A stretch of 64,000 bases of DNA from Accumulibacter sp964420975 (lineage in GTDB: Bacteria; Pseudomonadota; Gammaproteobacteria; Burkholderiales; Rhodocyclaceae), in assembly GCA_964420975.1 (NCBI GenBank), contig CAYQVH010000012.1, forward strand, positions 1 to 64,000, written 5' to 3'. The notes beneath the pieces are model-generated. The model saw only the letters and a list, made by a program, of their open reading frames with translations, was not told the origin of the DNA and ran no database searches. Position 1 is the first letter of the stretch. Each line of letters opens with the position of its first letter. A program made the position numbers and the translations under genes. Below are positions 27,279-35,796 of this stretch, in pieces.

Positions 27279-28541
27279 CTATTCGTCAAAGTGTACGTCG
27301 GGATGCAAGCGAAACAGGCGGCCGACCAGCGCCTGCAACGCGTCGCGATCCGCGCTGGCCTGGGTCAAAGCGTGGGTCGGCGCGTGCAGGAACTTGTTGG
27401 TCAGGCGGTGCGAAAGCTGCTCGATCACCGAGTTGGCGTCGTCGCCACGAGCCAGCAGCTTGAGCGCATGTTCGACCTCGTGCCGGCGCGCTCGCTCTGC
27501 TGCGTCGCGCAGCGAACGAATGAGCGGCACCGTCCCGCGTGTCGCCAGCCACTGCAGAAAATGGTCGACGCGCTGCGCTATGATCGCCTCGGCGTCAACG
27601 ACCGCCGCCTGCCGCGACTCCAGACCCGAAGCAACGACCTGGGCCAAGTCGTCGATGGTATACAGGAAGACGTCGTCCATCTCGCCGACGTCGACCTCGA
27701 TATCGCGCGGCACCGCCAGATCGACCATGAACATCGGTCGATGGCGGCGTGCCTTGATGCTTCGCTCAACCATACCGAGACCGAGAATCGGCAACGGGCT
27801 CGCCGTACAAGAAACGACGATATCGAATTGGGCGAGCAGATCTCCGACCTCCTCAAGGCGGATCGCCGTCCCGCCAAATCGCTGCGCCAGCGCCATTCCT
27901 CGCTCCAGCGTCCGGTTGGCGACTACCAGCTGCCGCGGATGCTGCGCGGCAAAATGCCGCGCACACAGGTCGATCATCTCGCCGGCACCGATGAACAGGA
28001 TCTTTTGATCGCGGATGCGTTCGAAAATGCGTTCGGCGAGACGCACCACTGCTGCCGCCATCGAAACGATGTTGGCGCCGATCGCCGTAGTCGACCGCAC
28101 CTCCTTGGCCACGGCGAACGAATGCTGAAACAGCTTGTGCAACGTCGTCCCCAGCGTACCCGCTTCCTCGGCCACGCGCACTGCCTCCTTCATTTGGCCA
28201 AGAATCTGCGGTTCGCCGAGGACCATCGAGTCCAGGCCGCTGGCGACGCGAAACACATGACGAACGGCGTCGCGCTCCGGATACGTGTAAAGATACGGTT
28301 CGATCTGGTGCCGGGGAAGACGGTGGTAGTCGAGCAGCCACTGTGCCGCCGCTTCCGGAACGTCGGTCGCAAAGTACAGTTCCGTACGGTTGCAAGTCGA
28401 CAGGATGGCCGCTTCGTGGACGGGCTTGCACCGCGTCAGATCGCCGAGCGCCCGGTGCACCCCTTCGCCATGAAAAGCCACCTGTTCTCGGATCGCGAGA
28501 GGTGCCGTATGGTGGTTGATGCCCAGGGTAAACAGAGCCAT
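27279..28541 (-). CDS. hemA: Glutamyl-tRNA reductase
   Basis: A 420-residue NADPH-dependent reductase that makes glutamate-1-semialdehyde from glutamyl-tRNA, the first committed step of C5-pathway haem synthesis. The catalytic cysteine is in ILSTCNRTE (near residue 50); the GEPQILGQMKEA and NADPH-binding ILFIGAGEM segments and the C-terminal dimerisation helices are in place. It is the first gene of the hemA-prfA-prmC-grxD run, and with hemC, hemD and hemF in the same window covers much of haem synthesis. Confidence 0.97.
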   Translation of the reverse strand: MALFTLGINHHTAPLAIREQVAFHGEGVHRALGDLTRCKPVHEAAILSTCNRTELYFATDVPEAAAQWLLDYHRLPRHQIEPYLYTYPERDAVRHVFRVASGLDSMVLGEPQILGQMKEAVRVAEEAGTLGTTLHKLFQHSFAVAKEVRSTTAIGANIVSMAAAVVRLAERIFERIRDQKILFIGAGEMIDLCARHFAAQHPRQLVVANRTLERGMALAQRFGGTAIRLEEVGDLLAQFDIVVSCTASPLPILGLGMVERSIKARRHRPMFMVDLAVPRDIEVDVGEMDDVFLYTIDDLAQVVASGLESRQAAVVDAEAIIAQRVDHFLQWLATRGTVPLIRSLRDAAERARRHEVEHALKLLARGDDANSVIEQLSHRLTNKFLHAPTHALTQASADRDALQALVGRLFRLHPDVHFDE

Positions 28542-28638
28542 GCTCGGGAACGGTCGGCAGCCAGCAAGGTCAAGCGCGGTCGATCATTATAGCATCGCCC
28601 CTCATGGCGCCCTGAAGACCCAAGAGCACAGCGACCGG

Positions 28639-31482
28639 TCAGCCCACTTCCGCTCTTGGGCGGCCGATGTGGTAGCCCTGCGCATAGTCCACGCCGAACG
28701 AGCGCAGCATGTTCAGCGCACGCTCGTCTTCGACGAACTCGGCGACGGTCTTCTTGCCGAACCCACGCGCGACCTCCGCCAGTGCGCGCACGAACACCTG
28801 ATCGTCGGGGCTATCCACCAGCGTACGCACGAAGGAACCGTCTATCTTCACGTAGTCCACTGGCAACTGTTTAATATAATTAAATGAAGAGAAGCCGACT
28901 CCAAAGTCGTCGAGGGAGAAGGCGCAACCCAACTCGCAGACTGCGTTCATGAAGTTGCGCGCGGCCGAGAAATCGGAAACGGCCGCCGTCTCCGTAATCT
29001 CGAAGACGATGTGGCTCGACAGCGTCGAGTTGCGTGCCAGCTCCTTGCGGATGTAGGACAGCAGCGTCGAATCGTTGATGCTGACTCCTGAAAGATTGAT
29101 CGAGAACTTGTAGGACTCGCCACGTGCCATCAGGGAAAGCATCGTCGCGCACACCTTGCGGATGACCATGCGATCGATGTCGCGAATCAGTCCGCTATCC
29201 TCCGCGACCTGCATGAACTGCCCCGGATGAACCAGCGAGCCGTCCGGATGGCTGATACGCACCAGGGCCTCGTAATGGCTGACCTGCCGGGCACGAATAT
29301 CCAGGATCGGCTGGTAGTGGACGATCAGACTGTCGTCCATCAGGGACCGCTTGATCAGCTCTTCCCAACGCAAGCGGCTTTGCATCTTCTCCTGCACGCC
29401 CTCGCCTTCCGAGTACAGATGCCAAGCAGCACCCCCCTTCGACTTGGCCTGATACATTGCGATGTCGGCGTTGGCGAGCAACTGCTTGACGTCCGTCCGC
29501 AACGCGGAGAAAACGACAATGCCGATGCTTGCCGAGACACGATGGCTGGCACTCAAAGCGGGAAACTCGACCGCGGCGAGTCGCCGGTTGATTTTCTCGG
29601 CAACCTGGATAGCGCCAATCCGATCACACTCGTGCAACAGCACGCCGAGTTCATCACCCCCCAGACGACCAAGAAGATCACTCGATCGCGCCGCATTGCC
29701 GACCTCGTCGGCGACGATACGTAGCAGTGCGTCACCGGCCTGATGACCGCTCAGATCGTTGACGTACTTGAAGCCATCAAGATCGAGGTAAAGCAAAGCC
29801 CCTTCGGTTCCCGAACGCCGTGCGCTGACCAGCGCCCGATCGAGTTCGTGCTGAAAATGCTGCCGATTGACCAGACCGGTCAGCGGATCGTGCTCGGCGA
29901 GATAGCTGACGTGCGACTCCGCACGCTTGCGTTCCGTGTGATCGACACCTACCGAGAGCACAATGGCCGCGTCTTCCACGCTCGCCGGAAGCCGTGAGTG
30001 GTTCCAGGTGATCTCAAAACCGCGACCGCTGACGCTAACGAGTAGGGCCTCGACCTGCACGTGCTCCAGATCGCCAGCCACTATGGCCGCCAACGCGCGA
30101 CGAGTTTCCGACTCAGAGAAGTCACCCGTCGGGAAAAGGTCGGCGAATCGCTTGCCGGCCAGATCCTCTGCCTGCCAACCCGACACTTCCTGTCCGTAGC
30201 GGTTCAGCGTCAGGATGCTGCCGTCGGCGTACTGGGTGAGAATGATCACCTGTGCCGTATCAAGCAGACTTTGGCTGAAGTCGCGCTGTCGGCGCATAGC
30301 CGAAGCATGCACGGCGACGTCGCGTTCGAGTGCCTCGAGGCGATGCGACAGCGCGATCGCCGCTTCGTCGAGCGCATCAATTTCGTCTTCGATCAGGCGG
30401 CGAATACGAGGGGAGATCCGCTTCCGGGCTTCGGCGAACGCGCTTCGCCCGAGTAGCGGAATGGCGCGCACCGCCCGCGTCATGCGTTGCAGCGGCGCGT
30501 GCACGAGCAACGCAAGCAACAATAGGGCGAGTAGCGACGCGAGCAACTCGCCGCGCAGGCTCTTCCAAACCGACGCCCGAATGTCGGCCAGCGGCTGCGT
30601 CACATCGTCGATCACGACCAACAAGGGAGACACCTCGCCCCCCGTCGTGAACGACAGAAAAGACAGTTCGAAGTCCTCTTCGCCCGATGACCGCAACTGC
30701 CAGGCGCGCCCGCCTGGCAGGTCGGGCAGTGCGGTCAAGCGGTGCAACAACGGGAGATTGCGCTCCGCCCGACTGAGTCCGAGAACGTGGTAGCCCAATT
30801 GCGGCAGGGCGCGTTCACCGGCCATGGCTGCCCCCTCGGCCCGGGGAACGAGGACGGCCAGGTCGGCGCCCGAGAGGCGGCTGAAGGAAACGACGACGTC
30901 GGCGAGCGAGCTGCCGAGCACCACCGCACCGGCCACCCGACCGCCAGAAAGAATCGGCGCCGCGGCAAACTGGGTACACACGGTCGCGCAATGGGTCCAG
31001 TGGACCGCGCGTTCTTGCCCGATCACCTTGCGCACAACGTCCTCGCGCACCTGGGTATTCGGTTCGCTGGTCGTCCACGCTGCCAGAGGCGGTCCTTCCC
31101 TGGGGTAAACCTGTAGCGAGTCGATCCCCAGATCGAGCTGCAAAACCGGCCAATAGCTGTCAAAGTGCTGTTTGAGCAGGACGTTTCCCGCGGCCGTCGG
31201 CAACAGGCTGACGCCGACCGAATCCAAAGCTGCCAGCATGCCCGCCAGCGCCTGCATCCGCAGCCCGAAGTCGGTAACCAGTGCGAAGGCCTCGCTGACG
31301 AGCCGCTCACGAGTCGCCTCGCGCTGCAGTTCGAAACGATCTTTCAGATCGTTAAAGTGTTGCCAAGCGAGGAAACCGTTGACCGACGGCATGACCATGC
31401 CCAGGGTCAACAGTACCTTCCACTTCAGGCTGAGAAATCGGGCGGCATGACCAGCACTCCTGACGGTCGGCGTGTCCGGCAT
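28639..31482 (-). CDS. Membrane GGDEF-EAL protein with periplasmic sensor and PAS domain
   Basis: A 947-residue c-di-GMP enzyme. Order: transmembrane helix (about 22-41), large periplasmic sensor of the double-Cache kind (42-308), second helix (310-332), linker/coiled coil, PAS (400-515), GGDEF (525-690; motif GGDEL near 608) and EAL (710-940; YEALVR near 736, DDFGVGFSSF near 870). Both catalytic motifs look largely intact, so it could make or break c-di-GMP. It is the last gene of a three-gene operon after a binding-protein-like gene and an outer-membrane barrel, with a 9-base gap, so its periplasmic domain may read what those proteins handle. Confidence 0.92.
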   Translation of the reverse strand: MPDTPTVRSAGHAARFLSLKWKVLLTLGMVMPSVNGFLAWQHFNDLKDRFELQREATRERLVSEAFALVTDFGLRMQALAGMLAALDSVGVSLLPTAAGNVLLKQHFDSYWPVLQLDLGIDSLQVYPREGPPLAAWTTSEPNTQVREDVVRKVIGQERAVHWTHCATVCTQFAAAPILSGGRVAGAVVLGSSLADVVVSFSRLSGADLAVLVPRAEGAAMAGERALPQLGYHVLGLSRAERNLPLLHRLTALPDLPGGRAWQLRSSGEEDFELSFLSFTTGGEVSPLLVVIDDVTQPLADIRASVWKSLRGELLASLLALLLLALLVHAPLQRMTRAVRAIPLLGRSAFAEARKRISPRIRRLIEDEIDALDEAAIALSHRLEALERDVAVHASAMRRQRDFSQSLLDTAQVIILTQYADGSILTLNRYGQEVSGWQAEDLAGKRFADLFPTGDFSESETRRALAAIVAGDLEHVQVEALLVSVSGRGFEITWNHSRLPASVEDAAIVLSVGVDHTERKRAESHVSYLAEHDPLTGLVNRQHFQHELDRALVSARRSGTEGALLYLDLDGFKYVNDLSGHQAGDALLRIVADEVGNAARSSDLLGRLGGDELGVLLHECDRIGAIQVAEKINRRLAAVEFPALSASHRVSASIGIVVFSALRTDVKQLLANADIAMYQAKSKGGAAWHLYSEGEGVQEKMQSRLRWEELIKRSLMDDSLIVHYQPILDIRARQVSHYEALVRISHPDGSLVHPGQFMQVAEDSGLIRDIDRMVIRKVCATMLSLMARGESYKFSINLSGVSINDSTLLSYIRKELARNSTLSSHIVFEITETAAVSDFSAARNFMNAVCELGCAFSLDDFGVGFSSFNYIKQLPVDYVKIDGSFVRTLVDSPDDQVFVRALAEVARGFGKKTVAEFVEDERALNMLRSFGVDYAQGYHIGRPRAEVG

Positions 31483-31491
31483 CGGCTGACC

Positions 31492-32703
31492 CTAGAAGCG
31501 GAAGGAAGCCTGCAACATGACATTGTCCCAGTATTGGCGCAGCGCGCGCGCCTCGGGATTGTCCTGCGCCGCCAGGAAGCCGGTGCCATTGACCCGGTGC
31601 GCTTCAAGGCGAAGCATGACTTGCGGCGTCACGTCGAAGCGCAGGCCGACCGTCCAGTCCTTGGCGAACCGACTGAATCCCGGTAACCCGGTCGCTGCCG
31701 AAAAATTCTTGCCGTTGCGGTCATCGATATCCGCGTAATAGGCGTCATAGCGCAGCAAGGCTTCCCACTGCGGGACGAAGCGGTACGTCGCCTGGAGGTA
31801 GTAACTCCGTCCGTCGGCCTTGCTGTTGTAAAAGAAGGGGCCAAAGTCGCTCACCGACGTTCGGCGAAACGCGTACTCGCTGGTCAGACTCCAGTTCTCG
31901 GCGTTGTACTGGGCGGACAGAATCACCGGTGTCAGCTTGAACTTGCCGTCCTGCAGGACATCACCAATACCCGGTTTGTAGCGCAAATTGAGTCGTGCCA
32001 CGGTCAATGCCAGGCGATACTGGCCACCGAACCCGTCGTACAGGATCTGGAAATCGGTCGCCGGCTTTGAATCGACATGACCTGGCCGATTGAGACCCAC
32101 CAAAGCGACCTCGGCTGCCTCGGTATCGGCTTGCGGTTGCCCATAGATGAAGCTTGCCGACAAGTTGCCGGACTCGCCGAAACGTTCGACGTAAACGTCC
32201 GCCCCATCAGCCGATACGGTGAGGTTCCGCGTCCGCTCAAAGTAAATCGACTGCGGCAGAACAATGCTCGGTCGGGTGAACGGCACGTCGCGCGTCTTGT
32301 TGTACAAACCGTAAGCCGCCTTGACCCGCCCGAGTCGAATACCACCGCGGCCGTTCTCGCTGGAAAGCGCCGTCCAGTCGAGCAAACCGTAGTCGAGGCG
32401 TGGCCCACCGTCGTCGGTACCGCCGGCGCGGTGTGAAAGCACCTGGGCCGAGACCTGCAGATCGGGTAGCAGCCGCCAAGAGGCATTAAGCCCGATCTCC
32501 GAATAGTCCTTACTGATCCGATCGTCGCTTTGTCCGAAAAAATTGTTGTCGCTGGTATTGACGAGCGTCAACGACGCAAAGCCATGCACCTGGACGCTGC
32601 CGTCGAGCAAGTCGAACGCCTGTGCACCGCGCACGGCCAGCAGGCAGGCAGCGGCCACCGCAACGATCGCGACGACTCTAGCGAACCTTGAGCACACGTA
32701 CAT
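31492..32703 (-). CDS. Outer-membrane beta-barrel (porin-like) protein
   Basis: A 403-residue exported protein with a signal peptide (ending near RGAQAF) and alternating beta-strands through to a C-terminal ASFRF, the Phe-ended BAM signature of outer-membrane barrels. I cannot name a substrate. Repeated YY and RYDAYYADIDDRNG-type turns fit a 16-18-strand porin. Its start lies 26 bases inside the preceding binding-protein-like gene, an overlap suggesting coupled translation, and a c-di-GMP enzyme follows within nine bases. Confidence 0.8.
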   Translation of the reverse strand: MYVCSRFARVVAIVAVAAACLLAVRGAQAFDLLDGSVQVHGFASLTLVNTSDNNFFGQSDDRISKDYSEIGLNASWRLLPDLQVSAQVLSHRAGGTDDGGPRLDYGLLDWTALSSENGRGGIRLGRVKAAYGLYNKTRDVPFTRPSIVLPQSIYFERTRNLTVSADGADVYVERFGESGNLSASFIYGQPQADTEAAEVALVGLNRPGHVDSKPATDFQILYDGFGGQYRLALTVARLNLRYKPGIGDVLQDGKFKLTPVILSAQYNAENWSLTSEYAFRRTSVSDFGPFFYNSKADGRSYYLQATYRFVPQWEALLRYDAYYADIDDRNGKNFSAATGLPGFSRFAKDWTVGLRFDVTPQVMLRLEAHRVNGTGFLAAQDNPEARALRQYWDNVMLQASFRF

Positions 32704-33148
32704 GCGGAGTCACCTCGCTGGCCTTCACATAACCCACCGCACCCGGAGTCGAAGCAACGCGCGCCAGCATTTCCTGCAGCGAGCCGACGACCTCGGGGTA
32801 CTGTCCCTGACCGGAAAAGACTTGCCTATCCCACGCCATACGTAGCTGGTGTGGAAAAACCTGCAGCACGGTCTTGCTGAAAACCGCGTGTTCCGGCGCG
32901 TCGTCCCGAAGCACGAATACACGGGTCGGCGAGTCTCCCGGCCAAGTCTGCAGCAGCATGCCGAAGATGGCGCGCAACGACGCTCGCGAAATCAAATCCT
33001 GACTGGTCGCCGGATGCGCGATGGCGACCATTACCGGGTCACCCGTGTCCGCAATCGCTGGTTGTGCGGGAAGGGCTGACGCAAGAAGCCAGATCAAGGC
33101 CGAACGGACCAGCGAACTGACGTATTTAATGGCAAGATGCGGATCCAT
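32678..33148 (-). CDS. Small periplasmic substrate-binding-like protein (PstS/PBP-like)
   Basis: A 156-residue exported protein. A hydrophobic signal (residues about 10-34, ending AIADT) leads into a single-lobe domain resembling the first part of phosphate-type binding proteins: VAIAHPATSQDLISRASL, RAIFGMLLQTWPGDSP and a C-terminal TPGAVGYVKASEV (each a common feature of PBP-like small proteins). It is too short for a full two-lobe transporter component and no ABC genes follow, so a sensing role is more likely than uptake. First gene of the binding-protein / barrel / GGDEF-EAL operon. The start is uncertain; ATG 33148 fits the signal peptide best. Confidence 0.72.
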   Translation of the reverse strand: MDPHLAIKYVSSLVRSALIWLLASALPAQPAIADTGDPVMVAIAHPATSQDLISRASLRAIFGMLLQTWPGDSPTRVFVLRDDAPEHAVFSKTVLQVFPHQLRMAWDRQVFSGQGQYPEVVGSLQEMLARVASTPGAVGYVKASEVTPHVRVLKVR

Positions 33149-33254
33149 CGCGACGCATCGTACCAGACAACGTGCGCCGGCGACCGAACTAACTGAACCG
33201 CGGGAAAACCGGTCCCGATTCCACGCCAACGGCCTTCAACACCTCACCACCGGC

Positions 33255-34469
33255 TCACACGCGCGTCGGCATCTGGCCGGTAAAGACAGCGCTCTCCATC
33301 CAGCGCTTGATGCGATTCGCGTCTCCGATGCGCGTCTGCTTGCCCGCCGAATCGAGCAGCACAATGACGACAGGCCGCTCAGCAACTCGCGCCTGCATGA
33401 CGAGGCACTTGCCGGCCTCCTGGATGTAGCCGGTCTTCGACAAACCGATTTCCCAGGTTGGGCTGCTCACGAGCTGATTGGTGTTGTGAAATCCAATCTC
33501 CCGCCCATTGACTTCGGGCCTCGCTCCGGGAGTCGTCGAAAACTCACGAATCAACGGATAGCGATGGGCAGCAGCCACCATCCGGGCCAGATCGTGAGCG
33601 GTGGACACGTTGTTGCTGCTGAGTCCCGTCGGATCCTCGAATCGAGTGCGTGTCATGCCGAGCGACGAGGCCTTGCGATTCATCTCCGCGACGAACGCCG
33701 ACACGCCGCCCGGGTAATGCCGGGCCAGAGCGTGCGCGGCACGATTTTCGGAGGACATCAGCGCCAGCAGCAAAGCCGTTTCACGGGAAAGTGACGAACC
33801 AACGTGCAGGCGCGACCGGCTGCCACGCAAATAGTCGACATCGTCGTCGGTGATCGCTATCGTCGCCTGCAGATTGGGCAGGCTGTCGAGGACGACCATC
33901 GCCGTCATGACCTTGGTAATCGAAGCAATTGGCATGATCGCGTTGGCATTTTTCTCGTAGAGAGGTTCGCCACCGTCCTGGGGAATGACCAGCGCCGAGC
34001 TGGAATGCACCGCCAAGTGCCCGGGCTCGTGCCAGACTTCGCTACTGCTCGCCATCACCCGATGCACGGACCGCTTCTGCGCAGCGCGCAGCGTAGCGCC
34101 CTGCTCCGGCAAAGCCAGCGACCGAGAGCCCTGCGCGCTACGAACCGGGGCGGTCTTTGCGCCTTTCGCCGTCCCCGCGACAGGCGCCGGTTGCGAAACT
34201 GCCAACCGTTTCTGCCCCGACGCCTTGGCGCTCGCAACCGCTGTCCGGTCAACATTCGTCCGCGTCGCCTGAGCCGACGCGCTACCAGCAACCGACTTTG
34301 AGCCGCTTTTGACACCAGTAACCGCCTTGCCGGTTGTCGCTGCGGCTTCGCCGTTGCGCTTGTCGCCAACCGTCTTCTTCGTCGTCTCGACCGCCGCTTC
34401 AACCGACGCCGTCAGTCCGGTACCCATCAGGGCACCGACCAATACTGTCGCCCACAGCCCAAAGCGCAT
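33255..34469 (-). CDS. pbpG: D-alanyl-D-alanine endopeptidase (PBP7/PbpG type) with long low-complexity linker
   Basis: A 404-residue periplasmic serine peptidase of the peptidase S11 family cutting peptidoglycan cross-links. A signal peptide (1-26) is followed by about 110 residues rich in Ala, Lys, Thr, Ser and Gly, then the catalytic domain with SxxK (IASITKVMT), SxN (MSSENRAAHAL) and KTG (GLSKTGYIQEAG). AGGAGG sits upstream of ATG 34469; the frame is open further upstream but lacks a site. The linker is longer than in E. coli PbpG and may span the periplasm or bind the wall. Confidence 0.9.
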   Translation of the reverse strand: MRFGLWATVLVGALMGTGLTASVEAAVETTKKTVGDKRNGEAAATTGKAVTGVKSGSKSVAGSASAQATRTNVDRTAVASAKASGQKRLAVSQPAPVAGTAKGAKTAPVRSAQGSRSLALPEQGATLRAAQKRSVHRVMASSSEVWHEPGHLAVHSSSALVIPQDGGEPLYEKNANAIMPIASITKVMTAMVVLDSLPNLQATIAITDDDVDYLRGSRSRLHVGSSLSRETALLLALMSSENRAAHALARHYPGGVSAFVAEMNRKASSLGMTRTRFEDPTGLSSNNVSTAHDLARMVAAAHRYPLIREFSTTPGARPEVNGREIGFHNTNQLVSSPTWEIGLSKTGYIQEAGKCLVMQARVAERPVVIVLLDSAGKQTRIGDANRIKRWMESAVFTGQMPTRV

Positions 34470-34587
34470 TGCACACCTCCTGCTCAACCGATCTCCCGGC
34501 GATTCTACAACAGACCGTATGGCCAAAGGCAAGACGAAAAAAAAGAGAAGGATAGCGACGGTATGTAATGTGGCACATCAATAAGAC

Positions 34588-35721
34588 TCACCACTCGAGA
34601 AAGCGGCTCACTTGGTCGCGACTGGCCATTGTGTCGGCATATCCAAGCTCGATCAAGGCGCTGGTATACGGTTGCTCGAACAGCAGATAGCTGGTCAGCG
34701 CACCGCCACGTCGATTCATCGCGCCGAGACCGCGCAACAGGCTCCTGACCGTCCACGGCAACGCCTTGGCATGACGAGCGGCGAGATCATCCAGGCGCTG
34801 CGACGGCGAGATCACCAGTGACCGCACCGGACGCAGTGCGATTCCCACGTTCTCGCGCACTCGTTCCGGTATCGACGCCAAAGTGCGGTTGATGCGCTCC
34901 ATACGCTCGATGTCAACCGCCAGACTATCGAGGAAAATCGACGCCAGCGCGTGACCGGCGATCTGCGCCAACGCCGGGTAGCGCCGCGAACTCTGTCGCT
35001 GCACGGCTTCACGCAGCCGGCCGACGCCAACGACCAGCACCTTGTCGGCCCCGAGGTGAATGGCGGGAGAGATCGGTGCCAGCTGACGCATCGAGCCGTC
35101 ACCGAAGTACTCGCGGTTCAGATGCACGGCCGGGAAAAAAAACGGGATGGCGCTCGAAGCCATCAAGTGATCGGCGGTCAGCCGGGCACGGCACCCCGTC
35201 CGCTGGGCACGTCGCCAGGTTCGGACCTCGGGATGCGCCTGAAAGAAGCTGACGCTATGCCCGGTCGCGTAGCCCGACGCAGTTATGCTAACCGCATAGA
35301 GATCCCCGTTGGCGATCGCCGTTTCGATGCCCGGAAAGTGCATCTGCTGATCCAGCAGTCGCCGCAGCGGCGCGTTGTCGAGCAGTGAATGCGGCGCATG
35401 CTCGACCACCCAACCGAAAAGCAGCGAACTCAGCCAGCGCATCCCGGCGATGCTCATCCCCAGCAGGTCGGTGCGATAAACGTGTTCGGCGTGCATGTTG
35501 CGCCACACCGTCACCAGCGCGTCGACGGCGGCGGCGAAATTGTCGGCGTGGCAAGCGAGCATGGCCGCGTTGACGGCGCCCGCCGAGGTGCCGCAAATAA
35601 TCGGAAACGGATTCCCCGCCGAGACCGAATGCAACTCGCGGATCGCCTGGAGGACACCGACCTGATACGCCGCTCGCGCGCCACCGCCACTGAGGATCAG
35701 CGCCGTCCTGGCGTTACCCAT
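34588..35721 (-). CDS. Patatin-like phospholipase family protein
   Basis: A 377-residue patatin-like serine lipase. Oxyanion hole LSGGGARAAYQ at residue 10, nucleophile elbow GTSAGAV near 44, and catalytic aspartate in EYFGDGSMRQ near 208 complete the Ser-Asp dyad. No signal peptide, so cytosolic or injected; substrates are phospholipids or acyl esters by family. GAGGG precedes the ATG. It stands between pbpG and maeB on the minus strand with separate spacers. Confidence 0.92.
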   Translation of the reverse strand: MGNARTALILSGGGARAAYQVGVLQAIRELHSVSAGNPFPIICGTSAGAVNAAMLACHADNFAAAVDALVTVWRNMHAEHVYRTDLLGMSIAGMRWLSSLLFGWVVEHAPHSLLDNAPLRRLLDQQMHFPGIETAIANGDLYAVSITASGYATGHSVSFFQAHPEVRTWRRAQRTGCRARLTADHLMASSAIPFFFPAVHLNREYFGDGSMRQLAPISPAIHLGADKVLVVGVGRLREAVQRQSSRRYPALAQIAGHALASIFLDSLAVDIERMERINRTLASIPERVRENVGIALRPVRSLVISPSQRLDDLAARHAKALPWTVRSLLRGLGAMNRRGGALTSYLLFEQPYTSALIELGYADTMASRDQVSRFLEW

Positions 35722-35796
35722 GCGCCCTCGTCGCCCTGTCTAACTCGTCTGAGCCAACACCGCGTTAACCATCCGCCTTCGGCGCCCAGCGACGAG

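Noticed and set aside
27291..28592. 433-residue frame opposite hemA
   Set aside because: Antisense shadow of hemA.
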